NCBI GenBank assembly: GCA_038239145.1
Contig: JBBSFB010000044.1
Span: forward strand, 1 to 37,124
From: PALSA-610 sp038239145
GTDB lineage: Bacteria; Actinomycetota; Acidimicrobiia; IMCC26256; PALSA-610
Length of the DNA stretch: 37,124 nucleotides
Reading direction: 5' to 3'
A program made the translations under genes and the position numbers. Positions 1 to 8,508 of the stretch are shown here, in pieces (position 1 is the stretch's first letter; each line of letters opens with the position of its first letter). The notes below the pieces were generated by a model. It was given only the letters and a program-made list of their open reading frames with translations. It was not told the DNA's origin and did not search any database.

Positions 1-2034
1 CGAAGTGCGCTGCCCGAAGTCCTTCCGCTCGGTCGGCGGCTGCACGCGGTCTTCGAAGCGCGGATCGAGCCGCTCCCGCGTCCCACCCGTTCGCTGCTGT
101 TGCTCGCCGCGCTCGACGGTACCGGCGACGTGCGAGTCCTACAGGCGGACGGTGGGGAGCGGGCTTGGCTCGACCATCTCGCACCGGCCGAGCATGCACG
201 CCTCGTGCATATCGAGTCGAACACCCGCCGGTTGGTCTTTCACCACCCCTTGATCCGAGCCGCAGTCGTCGAGTTGGCGACGACGAGTGAGCGTCATGCG
301 GCACATCGCACGCTCGCCGAGATCTTCGCCAGCGATCCCGAGCGCAGCGCGTGGCATCTCGCGGAGATCACCTTCGAGCCCGACGCCGATATCGCAAGGG
401 TCCTCGAAGAAGCGGCGCGCCAGATCCTGCGCCGGGGGGACGCCGTCGGCGCAGTTGCGGCGTTGACCCGCGCCGCCGATCTCAGTCCGAGCAAGGCCGA
501 GAGGAGTCGGCTGCTCCTCGAGGCCGCGTACATCGGTGCCATGGCGGGCAACCTCGGTATCGTCTCGCAACTCCTCGCGGACGCGACCCAGGCCGCTCCG
601 ACGGCCGACGAGTCGCTCATCGCAGCCATGGCCGCCGTCTCCGTTGTTCTCCACAGCGATGGAGACATCGACACCGGCCACCGCCTCCTCGTGGAGGCGA
701 TCGATCGGCGCATAGAAGACAACAACGTCGGGGACTTTCTGCTGGTCGCCGCGCTCGACAACCTACGGGTGGTCTGCCAGTTCAGCGCGCGCCACGAACT
801 CTGGGCTTCTCTCGATGCCGCGGTCGATCGGCTCGAGCCAAGCGCCCGTTCGGCCATGAAGCTGAGCATCGAGGCGGGTGACGACCCCGCGCGGGCCGGC
901 CCCCAGGCCCTCGATCAGCTCGACGGCGCGATCCGCGCGCTGGCCAACGAGCCGGACCTCATGACCATCGCACGGGTCGTCCCCCTGGCGTTCTACGTCG
1001 ACCGACTCTCCGACTGTCGATCTGCGCTCCGCCGACTCGTGACCGAGGGAAAGAACGGGAGCGCCGCCCTACCCGAAACGGTCGGGCTCGTGCTGTTGGC
1101 GTTCGAACGATTCTGGGCCGGCGATTGGGACGAAGCGAGCGAGCTGGCCGCCGAAGGCGCCGCGGGATCGCAGGCGCAGGGCTTCCGCGTGCTGACGTGG
1201 CCCGCCATGTATTGCCAGGCGCTCCTCGCAGCCGCGACGGGCGACGACGACGCACTCGCGGCGCTGAGCAACCAACTGGCCGGTTCCGCGATACCGCGCG
1301 GCGCGTTCATGGTCGAGCACTACTGCCGACACGTGCGCAGCCTTGCGGCCCTCGGCCGAGCCGACTTTGAAGACGCCTATCGCCAGGCGTCGGGGATCAG
1401 CCCCGCCGGTACGCTTCCCGTTCGTATCCCGGTCGCCCTCTGGGTCGTCATGGATCTGGTGGAGGCCGCCGTCCGAACCGGCCGGCGCGCCGAGGCCGAC
1501 GCCCATGTCGCCGCACTCCACGAGACCGGGATCGCGTCTATCTCTCCACGGCTCGCGCTCGCAGTCGGAGCATCAACCGCGATCGTCGCAGACGACGATC
1601 GCGCCTCGGCTCTGTTCGCCGACGCGCTCTCCACTCCGGGCGTGAACCGATGGCCGTTCGAAGTTGCTCGGGTCGAGCTCGCCTTCGGCGAACGGCTCCG
1701 TCGGGCACGAGCCACCAGCGAGTCGCGCACACACCTGACCCGAGCCCTCGCAACCTTCGAACGTTTGGGGGCAAAGCCCTGGGCGTCCCGAGCGGGCAAC
1801 GAGCTCCGAGCTACGGGGCAGACAAACGGCCGGGCGCGGGCTGTCTCCGTGTCGGCACTCACGCCGCAGGAGCAGGAAATCGCCGAGCTCGCCGCGGCTG
1901 GTCTCACCAACAAGCAGATCGCCGAACGGCTCTTCCTCTCACCACGGACGGTCGGTGCGCACCTCTACCGCATCTTCCCAAAGCTCGGGATCGCGTCGAG
2001 GGCAGCGCTCCGGGACGCCCTCGAGCCCAGATAG
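1..2034 (+). CDS. LuxR-family transcriptional regulator, 3' part
   Basis: The reading frame is open from the first base and ends at TAG 2032-2034, so the N-terminal part, presumably with the AAA/NTPase domain, lies outside the window. The visible 677 codons are a helical, Ala/Leu-rich region of the TPR-like kind found in large LuxR (LAL/MalT-type) regulators, followed by a C-terminal LuxR helix-turn-helix. That domain starts near LTPQEQEIAELAAAGLTN and continues with KQIAERLFLSPRTVGAHL, which carries the usual recognition-helix pattern. Such proteins bind DNA with the C-terminal domain after ligand or ATP sensing. The target is unknown. The next gene is convergent, 51 bp away. The HTH assignment is secure; the LAL architecture is inferred from length and composition. 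Confidence 0.85.
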   Translation, partial: RSALPEVLPLGRRLHAVFEARIEPLPRPTRSLLLLAALDGTGDVRVLQADGGERAWLDHLAPAEHARLVHIESNTRRLVFHHPLIRAAVVELATTSERHAAHRTLAEIFASDPERSAWHLAEITFEPDADIARVLEEAARQILRRGDAVGAVAALTRAADLSPSKAERSRLLLEAAYIGAMAGNLGIVSQLLADATQAAPTADESLIAAMAAVSVVLHSDGDIDTGHRLLVEAIDRRIEDNNVGDFLLVAALDNLRVVCQFSARHELWASLDAAVDRLEPSARSAMKLSIEAGDDPARAGPQALDQLDGAIRALANEPDLMTIARVVPLAFYVDRLSDCRSALRRLVTEGKNGSAALPETVGLVLLAFERFWAGDWDEASELAAEGAAGSQAQGFRVLTWPAMYCQALLAAATGDDDALAALSNQLAGSAIPRGAFMVEHYCRHVRSLAALGRADFEDAYRQASGISPAGTLPVRIPVALWVVMDLVEAAVRTGRRAEADAHVAALHETGIASISPRLALAVGASTAIVADDDRASALFADALSTPGVNRWPFEVARVELAFGERLRRARATSESRTHLTRALATFERLGAKPWASRAGNELRATGQTNGRARAVSVSALTPQEQEIAELAAAGLTNKQIAERLFLSPRTVGAHLYRIFPKLGIASRAALRDALEPR

Positions 2035-2085
2035 GCCGAGGCCCACAATTCTTGGGGATGAGTCTCCCGGAAGCATGGCTAACGG

Positions 2086-3756
2086 TCAGGTGTGGAGCGC
2101 GAGGTACTCGTGCACCGAACGCACGGCGCTCGAACCTTCGCCCACCGCGGCCGCGACCCGTTTCATCGATCCGCTACGGACGTCGCCGACCGCGAACACG
2201 CCCGGTACCGACGTCTCGAACGGCAGCGGCGCCCGCGACCCGAAGACGCCGGCGACGATGTCGTCGGGGAGTGATCGGTCGGTGAGCACGAAGCCGGAAC
2301 GATCGAGCGCGACGCGTGCGCCGAGCCAGGCGGTCGCCGGGACAGCACCGATGAAGCAGAACAGCCCGCGACAGTCAATCGTTCGTCGCGTGCCCGCCCG
2401 ATTGTCTTCGAGCATGACCTGCTCGAGATGGGTGCCGCCCTCGAGCGCGCGTACCTCCGTGTGCCGTAGGAGTTCGATATGAGGGTCGGCTTCGACGCGC
2501 GCGACGAGATAGCTCGACATCGTCTCGACGAGCTCGCGCTTTCGTACGACCATCGACACCGCACAGTCCTGTTGCGCCATGTAGACGGCTGCTTGGCCGG
2601 CGGAGTTCCCGCCGCCGGCGACCACGACGCCGGATCCGCGACACGCCCGCGCCTCGAGCTCGGTCGCGGCGTAGTAGACGCCCGCGCCTTCGAAGCGGTC
2701 GAGATCATCGATCCCGAGCCGGCGATAACGGGCGCCGGTGGCGACGACCACCGCGCGGGTGAGGATCTCGCTTCCGTCTTCGAGGACCAAAACGTGGAAT
2801 CCTTCGTCGGTTCGCAAGCCTGCGACTCGGCACGGGGAGTTGAGCCGGGCGCCGAGCCGGAGCGCCTGATTCGCCGAGCGTTCGGCGAGCTCGTCACCCG
2901 AAATGCCATTCGGGAATCCGACATAGTTCTCGATGCGCGAGCTCGCGCCGGCCTGGCCTCCGACGGCCATCGCGTCGAGCGCGATCGTCACCAGTCCTTC
3001 GGACGCGCCGTACACGGCCGCGCCCAGCCCGCCCGGTCCGGTACCAACGACGACGAGGTCACTCACGTAGCCGGAAACGTTGCGGTACGTCAGTCCCAGG
3101 TGTTCAGCCAGCTGGCCAGGTGTGGGGCGACGAAGCCGTGCCGTCGGCGTGATGACCACCGGTACGTCACCCGACCGCAGACCGATGCTCGCGAGGAACA
3201 CCTCGGGGTCGTCGACGTCGTCGAGGTCGATCCACGTGTGTGGGAATGCGGAACGATGCGCATACGAACGCAACGCCATCGTCTCGGGCGAGTAGCGCGA
3301 CCCGATGATGCGGATCGCGCCCGCTCCGGCGCCGGCGCGCAGCACCTCGCGTCGTGCCAGCAGCGACTCGAAAATGGTGTCCGAGAGCGCGGGGCTCGTG
3401 GCCATCAGCTCGCGCAGTACGGGTAGCTGCACCGCCAACACCCGGCCCGGCTTCGTGACCCGGGCCGTCAAAAACGCGCGCTGCTCAGTGAGCATGCCCA
3501 ACTCGCCGACGAAACGACCCGGACCGTGGGTCACGACGACCTCTTCGACACCTTCGCTCGGACGAACGACGTCGACCTCGCCTTCCAGGATCACGAAGAA
3601 GTTGCGAATCGGCGCACCGGCTCGGTACAAGACGTCGCCGGGTTCAACCGCGCCGACGATGCCCGCGGGCAGCAACTCACCGACGACAGAGCGGCCGAGC
3701 GTCACCCAGGCGGTCCGGCCCAGAGCATCGGTGTCTTCCGTCAGCGGAGTGGGCAT
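2086..3756 (-). CDS. cyclic nucleotide-binding domain fused to a thioredoxin-reductase-like FAD oxidoreductase
   Basis: 556 aa, ATG at 3756. Residues about 20-135 form a cNMP/CRP-type beta-barrel (GDVLYRAGAP, ILEGEVDVV, GELGMLTEQRA). Residues about 145-222 resemble a thioredoxin-fold linker without a CxxC pair. Residues 230-550 form a two-dinucleotide-binding flavoprotein domain: FAD motif GTGPGG at 238-243, NADPH motif GGGNSAG at 381-387, and the distal FAD motif GVFAVGDVR at 519-527. The redox-active CxxC of true thioredoxin reductases is absent; the region between the two nucleotide motifs reads YYAATELEARAC. It should therefore be an NAD(P)H-dependent flavoprotein gated or localised by the N-terminal sensory domain, with unknown electron acceptor. 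The domain calls are strong; the physiological role is open. It is convergent with the LuxR gene and stands alone. Confidence 0.88.
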   Translation of the reverse strand: MPTPLTEDTDALGRTAWVTLGRSVVGELLPAGIVGAVEPGDVLYRAGAPIRNFFVILEGEVDVVRPSEGVEEVVVTHGPGRFVGELGMLTEQRAFLTARVTKPGRVLAVQLPVLRELMATSPALSDTIFESLLARREVLRAGAGAGAIRIIGSRYSPETMALRSYAHRSAFPHTWIDLDDVDDPEVFLASIGLRSGDVPVVITPTARLRRPTPGQLAEHLGLTYRNVSGYVSDLVVVGTGPGGLGAAVYGASEGLVTIALDAMAVGGQAGASSRIENYVGFPNGISGDELAERSANQALRLGARLNSPCRVAGLRTDEGFHVLVLEDGSEILTRAVVVATGARYRRLGIDDLDRFEGAGVYYAATELEARACRGSGVVVAGGGNSAGQAAVYMAQQDCAVSMVVRKRELVETMSSYLVARVEADPHIELLRHTEVRALEGGTHLEQVMLEDNRAGTRRTIDCRGLFCFIGAVPATAWLGARVALDRSGFVLTDRSLPDDIVAGVFGSRAPLPFETSVPGVFAVGDVRSGSMKRVAAAVGEGSSAVRSVHEYLALHT

Positions 3757-3850
3757 GCGTAAGACGGTAAGCCGATCGTTCGCAGACGCAATCCGTCAGA
3801 TGACTCTGCGCTCCACCCGTCCACGTAACGACACGAGATGCATCTCGGAA

Positions 3851-4345
3851 CCATCGGGTTATCGCCCCGATGCGATTTCGGCGACGTGCGACGTCCGCGC
3901 CGCTCGCGCCGTCGACTCGCGGTACAGAACGACACGCGACGGCAGCAACCGGGACACGACAACACGAACGTGCCGCGCTGCGTGACCGGAACGCACGACC
4001 ATCGGGTTGTACGGCACCACGTCGACGACAAGATCGACGACGTACGGCACCATTTTCGGCACCACTCGGTCTGCAAATGCAACAGGCCCGGCGCTCTCGC
4101 ACCGGGCCTGATCTGCGATTCTCGTTGGTGGCGGGGGCAGGATTTGAACCTGCGACCTTCGGGTTATGAGCCGGCCCAGTGTCGTCACTTCTGTTCCCGT
4201 CTGGTGCTGTGCCGTACGGGTGACGTGGTGATTCGCGCGACCGTCGTGACGTCTACTCCCGTCTGGTCCCGTCCCGTCCGCCGACGAACGGCAGAATTCA
4301 CGGCACCACGCGCGATGCAATCCGACGCGCCACACATCGTTCGCT
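3851..4345 (-). repeat. attachment module A (left flank, tRNA-half core, right flank)
   Basis: The gene-free stretch 3757-4421 is mostly this module. The left flank (3851-4125) has core-like echoes near 3853 and 3999, a CGGCACCAC-type repeat at 4056-4076 and a hairpin at 4083-4110. The core is 4126-4174. The right flank (4175-4345) has CCCGT repeats around 4254-4278 and the second CGGCACCAC-type repeat at 4300-4320. The same order recurs in modules B, C and, inverted, F. The closest relative on the right side is F, with similarity running to about 4345. No convincing gene was found in 3757-3850 or 4345-4421. Confidence 0.8.
4126..4174 (-). other. tRNA (CAT anticodon, probably tRNA-Met) 3' half; att core
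   Basis: On the minus strand it reads anticodon loop CTCATAA, CCCGA stem strand, variable AGGTC, T-arm GCAGG/TTCAAAT/CCTGC, acceptor strand CCCCGCC, then ACCA. No D-arm or 5' acceptor strand follows on the right, so it cannot fold as a tRNA. Identity among copies stops at the 5' edge of the anticodon loop, the usual crossover place for anticodon-loop-targeting tyrosine recombinases. Confidence 0.85.
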
Positions 4346-4421
4346 ACACAAAGTTTCTGACAGTCCCACACGGGGACTCCGCGGTGCAGCACGGGTGGCC
4401 TCGTTCATCGATCGGTTCGGG

Positions 4422-5132
4422 TTACGAGCGCGGCTCCCACTTGAACAAGCGTGTCGCGACGGCGACGCCGATAACGGTCCATGCTCCGAGCGCGAGCAGT
4501 GCGGGCCATGCGTTGACCCAAGCGGTACCGGTCCAGGCGCGGTTGATGAGTTCGACGATCGCTCCGCCGGGGAGGAGTCGCCCGATCCAAGCGAAATCCG
4601 CGGCCGCTTTCATGGTCACCAACAGGGCGCCTGCGATCGACGCGATCGCTAACGGCATGGTCGTCACCTGTGCCTGCTCGGCGGATTTGGTGAACGCGGA
4701 AGTCGCCATCGCCAATCCCGCGAACATGATCGCGCCGGCGAGAACCGCAACGACGAGAAGTCCGATGCTCTTCGGCATGGCGTACTTGGTGGCGGAAGCG
4801 ATGCTGAGCATGAGTGCGACCTGCGCGCAGGTGACCGCCACTGCCGGGAGGAGCAACCCGATCATGATGGAGGAATCGGGGGCCGCGCCGCTCCGAAGTC
4901 GTTTGAGGAAGAGATCTCGGCGGCGCGCCGAGAGTGTCGTCGTCGCGGTGACGTAGACACCGGTAAGAACGATGAAGAGAACCCCTTGCGCGGCGGTGGT
5001 GGGTGTTGGTGCCACACCGATTGCGAAGGCGGCCACAAGCGGTACCAGCAACGCGACCATCGCGACGGCCTTGTTGCGGATCATGATTCGTAGTTCGGCG
5101 TGCGCGATTGCGAGAGAAGCTGAAAAGTTCAT
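4422..5132 (-). CDS. ABC-2 type transporter permease
   Basis: 236 aa with six hydrophobic segments, ending in a charged tail after the last helix (VATRLFKWEPRS). This is the DrrB/ABC2_membrane type of permease used by drug or lipid exporters. The start at 5132 was chosen because its ATG overlaps the TGA of the upstream ATPase gene (ATGA overlap, translational coupling) and a GGAGG lies about 5 bases ahead. A longer upstream extension in frame would only run into the ATPase gene. It forms a complete transporter with the preceding ATP-binding protein. The substrate cannot be read from the sequence. The pair sits alone between attachment modules A and G, so it looks like cassette cargo. Confidence 0.85.
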   Translation of the reverse strand: MNFSASLAIAHAELRIMIRNKAVAMVALLVPLVAAFAIGVAPTPTTAAQGVLFIVLTGVYVTATTTLSARRRDLFLKRLRSGAAPDSSIMIGLLLPAVAVTCAQVALMLSIASATKYAMPKSIGLLVVAVLAGAIMFAGLAMATSAFTKSAEQAQVTTMPLAIASIAGALLVTMKAAADFAWIGRLLPGGAIVELINRAWTGTAWVNAWPALLALGAWTVIGVAVATRLFKWEPRS

Positions 5133-6073
5133 CCTGCTACCTCCGTTGTTGTGCCTCCGGCGACTGACCGGAAGAGTTCGTCCAAAGTGGCGTCGCTCGC
5201 CTCGAGGTGGCCGAGCCGCAGATTTCGGACACGTGCCCACTGAAGGAGTACCTCCAGATCTCGTTCCACGTCGTCGGTCGCGATGCTCATCCGTGTGCCG
5301 CGGCTGCTCGCGCTATCGCCGGGAAGCGGGATGTCATCAGCGGCGATTCCGTCGGGGAGATCGAACTCGATGCGGGCCGGATAGTCGGCGAGCAGATCGG
5401 CGAGCGTCCCTTCGACCGCGATCCGCCCGTCGTGCATGATCGCGACACGGTCCGCGAGCGCTTCGGCTTCCTCCAGGTAGTGCGTGGTCAACATGATGGT
5501 GACCCCGCCACCCAACAAGCCGCGAATCAGGTCCCACACCAGCACGCGCGACTCCGGATCGAGACCCGTCGTCGGTTCATCGAGGAACAACAACTCCGGG
5601 TTTCCGTACAGAGCCATGGCCAGGTCCAGGCGTCGTCGTTCTCCACCCGAAAGCTGAGCGACGCGGACGTCGCGTCGCCGCGCCAAGTCGAGCCGGTCCA
5701 ACAGCGCCTCGGCGTTATCTCGCCGTTCCGCGACTTGGCCCCAGAGTCCGAGCATCTCAAGGACAGTGAGGTCACCCGCGAAGCCCGTCTCTTGGAGCAT
5801 CATCCCCATGCGGCGACGCACCGCCACCGAACGGGGATCGCCACCGAAAACGCTTACCGAACCTGAAGTCGGTCGGCGATGGCCTTCGAGAGTCTCGAGC
5901 GTGGTGGTCTTGCCGGCACCGTTCGTGCCCAGCAACGCATACAGCTCACCGCGGGAGATCATGATGTCGAGGCCGCGTACCGCTTCGAACTTCCCGTAGG
6001 AACAGCGCAGGGCATGCGCTTCGATCAGCGTGTCGGTTGAGCCTGGTGTAATGGGGTGTGCGGTCGCAGTCAC
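5129..6073 (-). CDS. ABC-2 type transporter ATP-binding protein (DrrA-like)
   Basis: 314 aa. Walker A GTNGAGKTT at 49-57, Q-loop near 94, signature LSGGE at 141-145, Walker B LLFLDEPTTG at 161-170 and H-loop in LTTHYLEEAE near 198. The last 80 residues (from about ADLLADYPARIEF) are the C-terminal regulatory extension typical of drug-export ATPases such as DrrA. I chose the GTG at 6073 because an AGGAG (6078-6082 complement) precedes it by 4 bases. The frame stays open far upstream to 6682, but that stretch crosses the module-G relic and has no family similarity. It energises the export permease encoded by the overlapping downstream gene. Confidence 0.9.
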   Translation of the reverse strand: MTATAHPITPGSTDTLIEAHALRCSYGKFEAVRGLDIMISRGELYALLGTNGAGKTTTLETLEGHRRPTSGSVSVFGGDPRSVAVRRRMGMMLQETGFAGDLTVLEMLGLWGQVAERRDNAEALLDRLDLARRRDVRVAQLSGGERRRLDLAMALYGNPELLFLDEPTTGLDPESRVLVWDLIRGLLGGGVTIMLTTHYLEEAEALADRVAIMHDGRIAVEGTLADLLADYPARIEFDLPDGIAADDIPLPGDSASSRGTRMSIATDDVERDLEVLLQWARVRNLRLGHLEASDATLDELFRSVAGGTTTEVAG

Positions 6074-6400
6074 TGTTCTCCTGAGGTAGGTACGGCTCGA
6101 GGCGGACGGGTGGGCCGGAGTCACGAGGCGATGAGCTCGCGTTCGGGCTCGAAAGGTTGAGTCCGCTCCGGGCGGGACGACCTCACTATCCAAGAGCGCG
6201 CTGACGCACCGCTGACCTGCGGCTGGAATCGGGCCCGGCGGCATGGCAGCGCGCCAAACGGCTGCAGTGCCGGTGGTCAAGCGACCAGCTCGCCGAGGTC
6301 CAAACGTCGGCCCTGATCGAACGCAGCGACAAAGCCGTCGGGCCGAGCCGGCGAACTCGAATCGGTTGACAGCCCGCCGCTTCCACGAGCCGTCGCCGAC

Positions 6401-6525
6401 GGCTGACGAGGTGATCCGCGACACGTTCGTGACGTCTACTCCCGTCCCGTCCCACTCAGTCCCTGCATGAACGGCAGAAGTCGCGGCACCACGCGCGGTG
6501 CAGAGTGATGCCTCACATCCAGGTA
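6401..6525 (-). repeat. attachment module G: right-flank relic without tRNA core
   Basis: This stretch matches the right flanks of the other modules: GGCTGACGAGG at 6401, GTGACGTCTACTCCCGT at about 6430 and the GCGGCACCACGCGCGGTGCA repeat at 6483-6502. The tRNA half and left flank are missing. It lies between the ABC exporter and the Fic gene and probably marks an old cassette boundary. Nothing else is visible in 6074-6560 apart from the presumed promoter of the exporter operon. Confidence 0.7.
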
Positions 6526-6560
6526 GGTCGTGGGAACTCACACGTTCGCGGGTGACTTCA

Positions 6561-7745
6561 TCACCCTCGGAGCGGATTGGATCCGGCGAGCCCAAGCAAC
6601 TCGGGACTCGTGTAGACGCGGCGCGGCCGACCCGGTCCGACCGGCCGAACAGTCCCGTGCTCGACGAGAACATCCGCGGCAACCAGGTCGTGCAGCGCCG
6701 CGCTCGCAGACTTCAGCGGGATGGCGAGCTCGGCGGCGACAACCGGCGCGGTGAGAACGAGGTGGCGCGGTAGCAACTCGAGCGCGCGCCATGCCGCCGC
6801 GTCGCTGCGAAGCCGCCGTGCGCCCTCCCGCGGCGCGGACAGCCGCTCCTCCCACTCGCGCCGCAACTTCTGCACCGCGGTGACGAGTTCCTGCTGCGCG
6901 CGGCCGGCGCCGGAGACGGCGTCGGCGAACCACTGCACCCACCGGTCGTGCTCGTCGAGGCGAAACAGGACGAGGCCCGAGCTGTAGCCGCCGACGTCCG
7001 CGGCGATGCAGGTACTGACAGGTGGTGATGTCGCGAGTGAAAGACGGTGCACGAGGACCCACGCGATGAGGATGCGCCCGACGCGGCCGTTGCCGTCCGC
7101 GAAGGGGTGGATCACCTCGAACTGGGCGTGCGCGACTGCCGCCTGCGTCACCGGGTCGACGTCAGTGCTGTTGACGTACAGAACCAGGTCGTCGAGAAGC
7201 TCGAGCAGATGCTCGGGCGGCGGGGTTACCAGGTGGGCGTCGAGGGGTGAGGTCCCGCCGATCCATCCCTGCTCGCTCCGGATGACGCCGACGAAACGCG
7301 ACGGCGTCGGGCTGCCGGTCATCAGCGTCCGATGCCAGCGACACAGGCTCTCGACCGTCAACGTCCCGGCGTGCGCTTCCTCGAGTGCCTCCGTGACCGC
7401 GGCAAGGTTGGCGGCGACCCACGCCGCGGCCGACGGACCGGCCCGGTCGCCGGCCTCGGTAAGGACGTCGCCGGCCTCGGCAAGAACGATGTCGACAACT
7501 GGAGCGGTGACGCCCTCGATGAACGAGGACGCGACCCCTTCGGCGCGGAGCAGAAAGCGAGCGAGCGTTGCGTAATCGTCGGGGATAGCCTCCGCTGCCT
7601 GCTCGACCGAAGCTTGCGCCCTCGCCGCGCGCGCCACCGTCTCAGCGGCGAGCGAGAGGTCTCGATCGGCAAGCCGGGCGGGCACAAACGCGCTCGCCCG
7701 ACGACCTCGCCAGAGAATGGGAACCTCAACGCCTGCCGGCCTCAC
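6561..7745 (-). CDS. Fic family protein (AMPylase-type) with C-terminal winged helix
   Basis: 394 aa. The Fic motif HPFADGNGRVGR is at 213-224, with catalytic His213. An N-terminal Ser-x-x-x-Glu-Gly stretch (SSFIEG, 73-78) matches the inhibitory-helix motif of class II Fic proteins, which blocks ATP binding in cis. The flap region (GWIGGTSPLDA near 160-170) precedes the motif. Residues about 325-365 (VLTAPVVAAELAIPLKSAS...) look like a winged HTH, common in long Fic proteins. Such enzymes transfer AMP or another NMP to target hydroxyls; the target is unknown. The GTG start at 7745 has AGGCGG just upstream. The gene is flanked by module G and module B and has no adjacent antitoxin-sized partner, consistent with self-inhibition. 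Confidence 0.9.
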   Translation of the reverse strand: MRPAGVEVPILWRGRRASAFVPARLADRDLSLAAETVARAARAQASVEQAAEAIPDDYATLARFLLRAEGVASSFIEGVTAPVVDIVLAEAGDVLTEAGDRAGPSAAAWVAANLAAVTEALEEAHAGTLTVESLCRWHRTLMTGSPTPSRFVGVIRSEQGWIGGTSPLDAHLVTPPPEHLLELLDDLVLYVNSTDVDPVTQAAVAHAQFEVIHPFADGNGRVGRILIAWVLVHRLSLATSPPVSTCIAADVGGYSSGLVLFRLDEHDRWVQWFADAVSGAGRAQQELVTAVQKLRREWEERLSAPREGARRLRSDAAAWRALELLPRHLVLTAPVVAAELAIPLKSASAALHDLVAADVLVEHGTVRPVGPGRPRRVYTSPELLGLAGSNPLRG

Positions 7746-7775
7746 CGCCGCCTTTCGTACGGTTACCGACTTAAG

Positions 7776-7790
7776 TGTACATTATTCGCG
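7776..7790 (-). promoter_or_regulatory. AT-rich dyad upstream of the Fic gene
   Basis: About 30-45 bases upstream of the Fic start lies AAGTGTACATTATT, with a TGTACA palindrome and an adjacent ACTTAAGT palindrome at about 7770. It is the only AT-rich patch nearby. It could be a promoter -10 region or an operator, possibly for the Fic protein's own winged helix. This is a weak, position-based call. Confidence 0.3.
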
Positions 7791-8060
7791 GGTGGAGCCT
7801 CTCCAACGACCGCCGCACATCTACGTCGGGCCGATCTATCCCGCGACCTCCTCGGCGATGCCGGGATCTCGCTTGCGCCGACGCGACCAGACGCCAGCGC
7901 GTCCGACCGCCAGCGCTCACCGACGTCTGCAGCATCGACCTCGTGTGCGAGACGGCGATACGCGTCGAGCGACGGCCATTGTTCGAACGCGATCCAAAAC
8001 ACTTCCAGCGCCGCGCCCGTGTCGCGCGGTCGGCCGCAGCCAACTCGGACGCCTCCAGCA
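7790..8060 (-). pseudogene. remnant of an ORF resembling the C-terminal part of SWIM zinc-finger-family proteins
   Basis: On the minus strand the peptide LEVFWIAFEQWPSLDAYRRL followed by AHEVDAADVGERWRSDALAS reads like the helical repeat region near the C-terminus of actinobacterial SWIM zinc-finger proteins. A preceding ELAAADR lies in another frame, so a frameshift sits near 8015-8035. No start or full domain remains. The fragment ends abruptly at the left flank of module B (about 8068), as if cut by recombination there. The family assignment is from memory of the motif and is tentative; that it is a broken coding fragment is more likely. Confidence 0.35.
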
Positions 8061-8067
8061 CCGCTGC

Positions 8068-8495
8068 GGGACAGAACGACACGCGATGGGACTCAACGGG
8101 AGCGGACGACACGAAACGTCGCGCTGCGTGGTCGAGGCCGAGGATCATCGGGTTATGTGGCACACCGTTGGCGACGGAATCGGCTGCAGAACAGCAGACG
8201 ACATGTACGGCACCAATTCCGGCACCATTCGCGCTGCAACAGCATGGAAACGCAGAAGGCCGGTGCAGACGCACCGGCCTTGACCTGCAATTCTCGATGG
8301 TGGCGGGGGCAGGATTTAAACCTGCGACCTTCGGGTTATGAGCCGGCCCAGTGCCGTGCCTTCTGGTCCCGTCTACTCCCGTGCAGTACGGCTGACAAGG
8401 CGCTTCGTGCGACGTTCGTGACGTGGTCTCCCGTCCTGTCCCGTCCAGTGCCGCGACTTCACGGCACCATTCACGGCACCATGCGCGACGTGGAG
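8068..8495 (-). repeat. attachment module B
   Basis: The left flank starts at GGGACAGAACGACACGCG (8068) and contains a core-like echo at 8145-8157, a CGGCACCATTCGCGCTGCAA repeat at 8220-8239 and a hairpin around 8253-8280. The core is 8298-8346. The right flank has CCCGTCTACTCCCGT near 8367, a second CCCGT cluster near 8430-8450 and the second direct repeat near 8472-8490. Compared with modules A, C and F the outermost left part is missing and replaced by a gene remnant. Confidence 0.8.
8298..8346 (-). other. tRNA (CAT) 3' half, mutated T-loop; att core
   Basis: Same 49-base fragment as in module A, but the T-loop reads TTTAAAT instead of TTCAAAT. The invariant C56 is lost, so the copy is free of tRNA function and has drifted. 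No 5' half is present. Confidence 0.82.
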
Positions 8496-8508
8496 TGACT
8501 GAGGTCGA

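Noticed and set aside
6074..6682. N-terminal extension of the ABC-2 ATPase to 6682
   Set aside because: The extension crosses the attachment-flank relic and matches nothing in the family; a good ribosome site marks GTG 6073.
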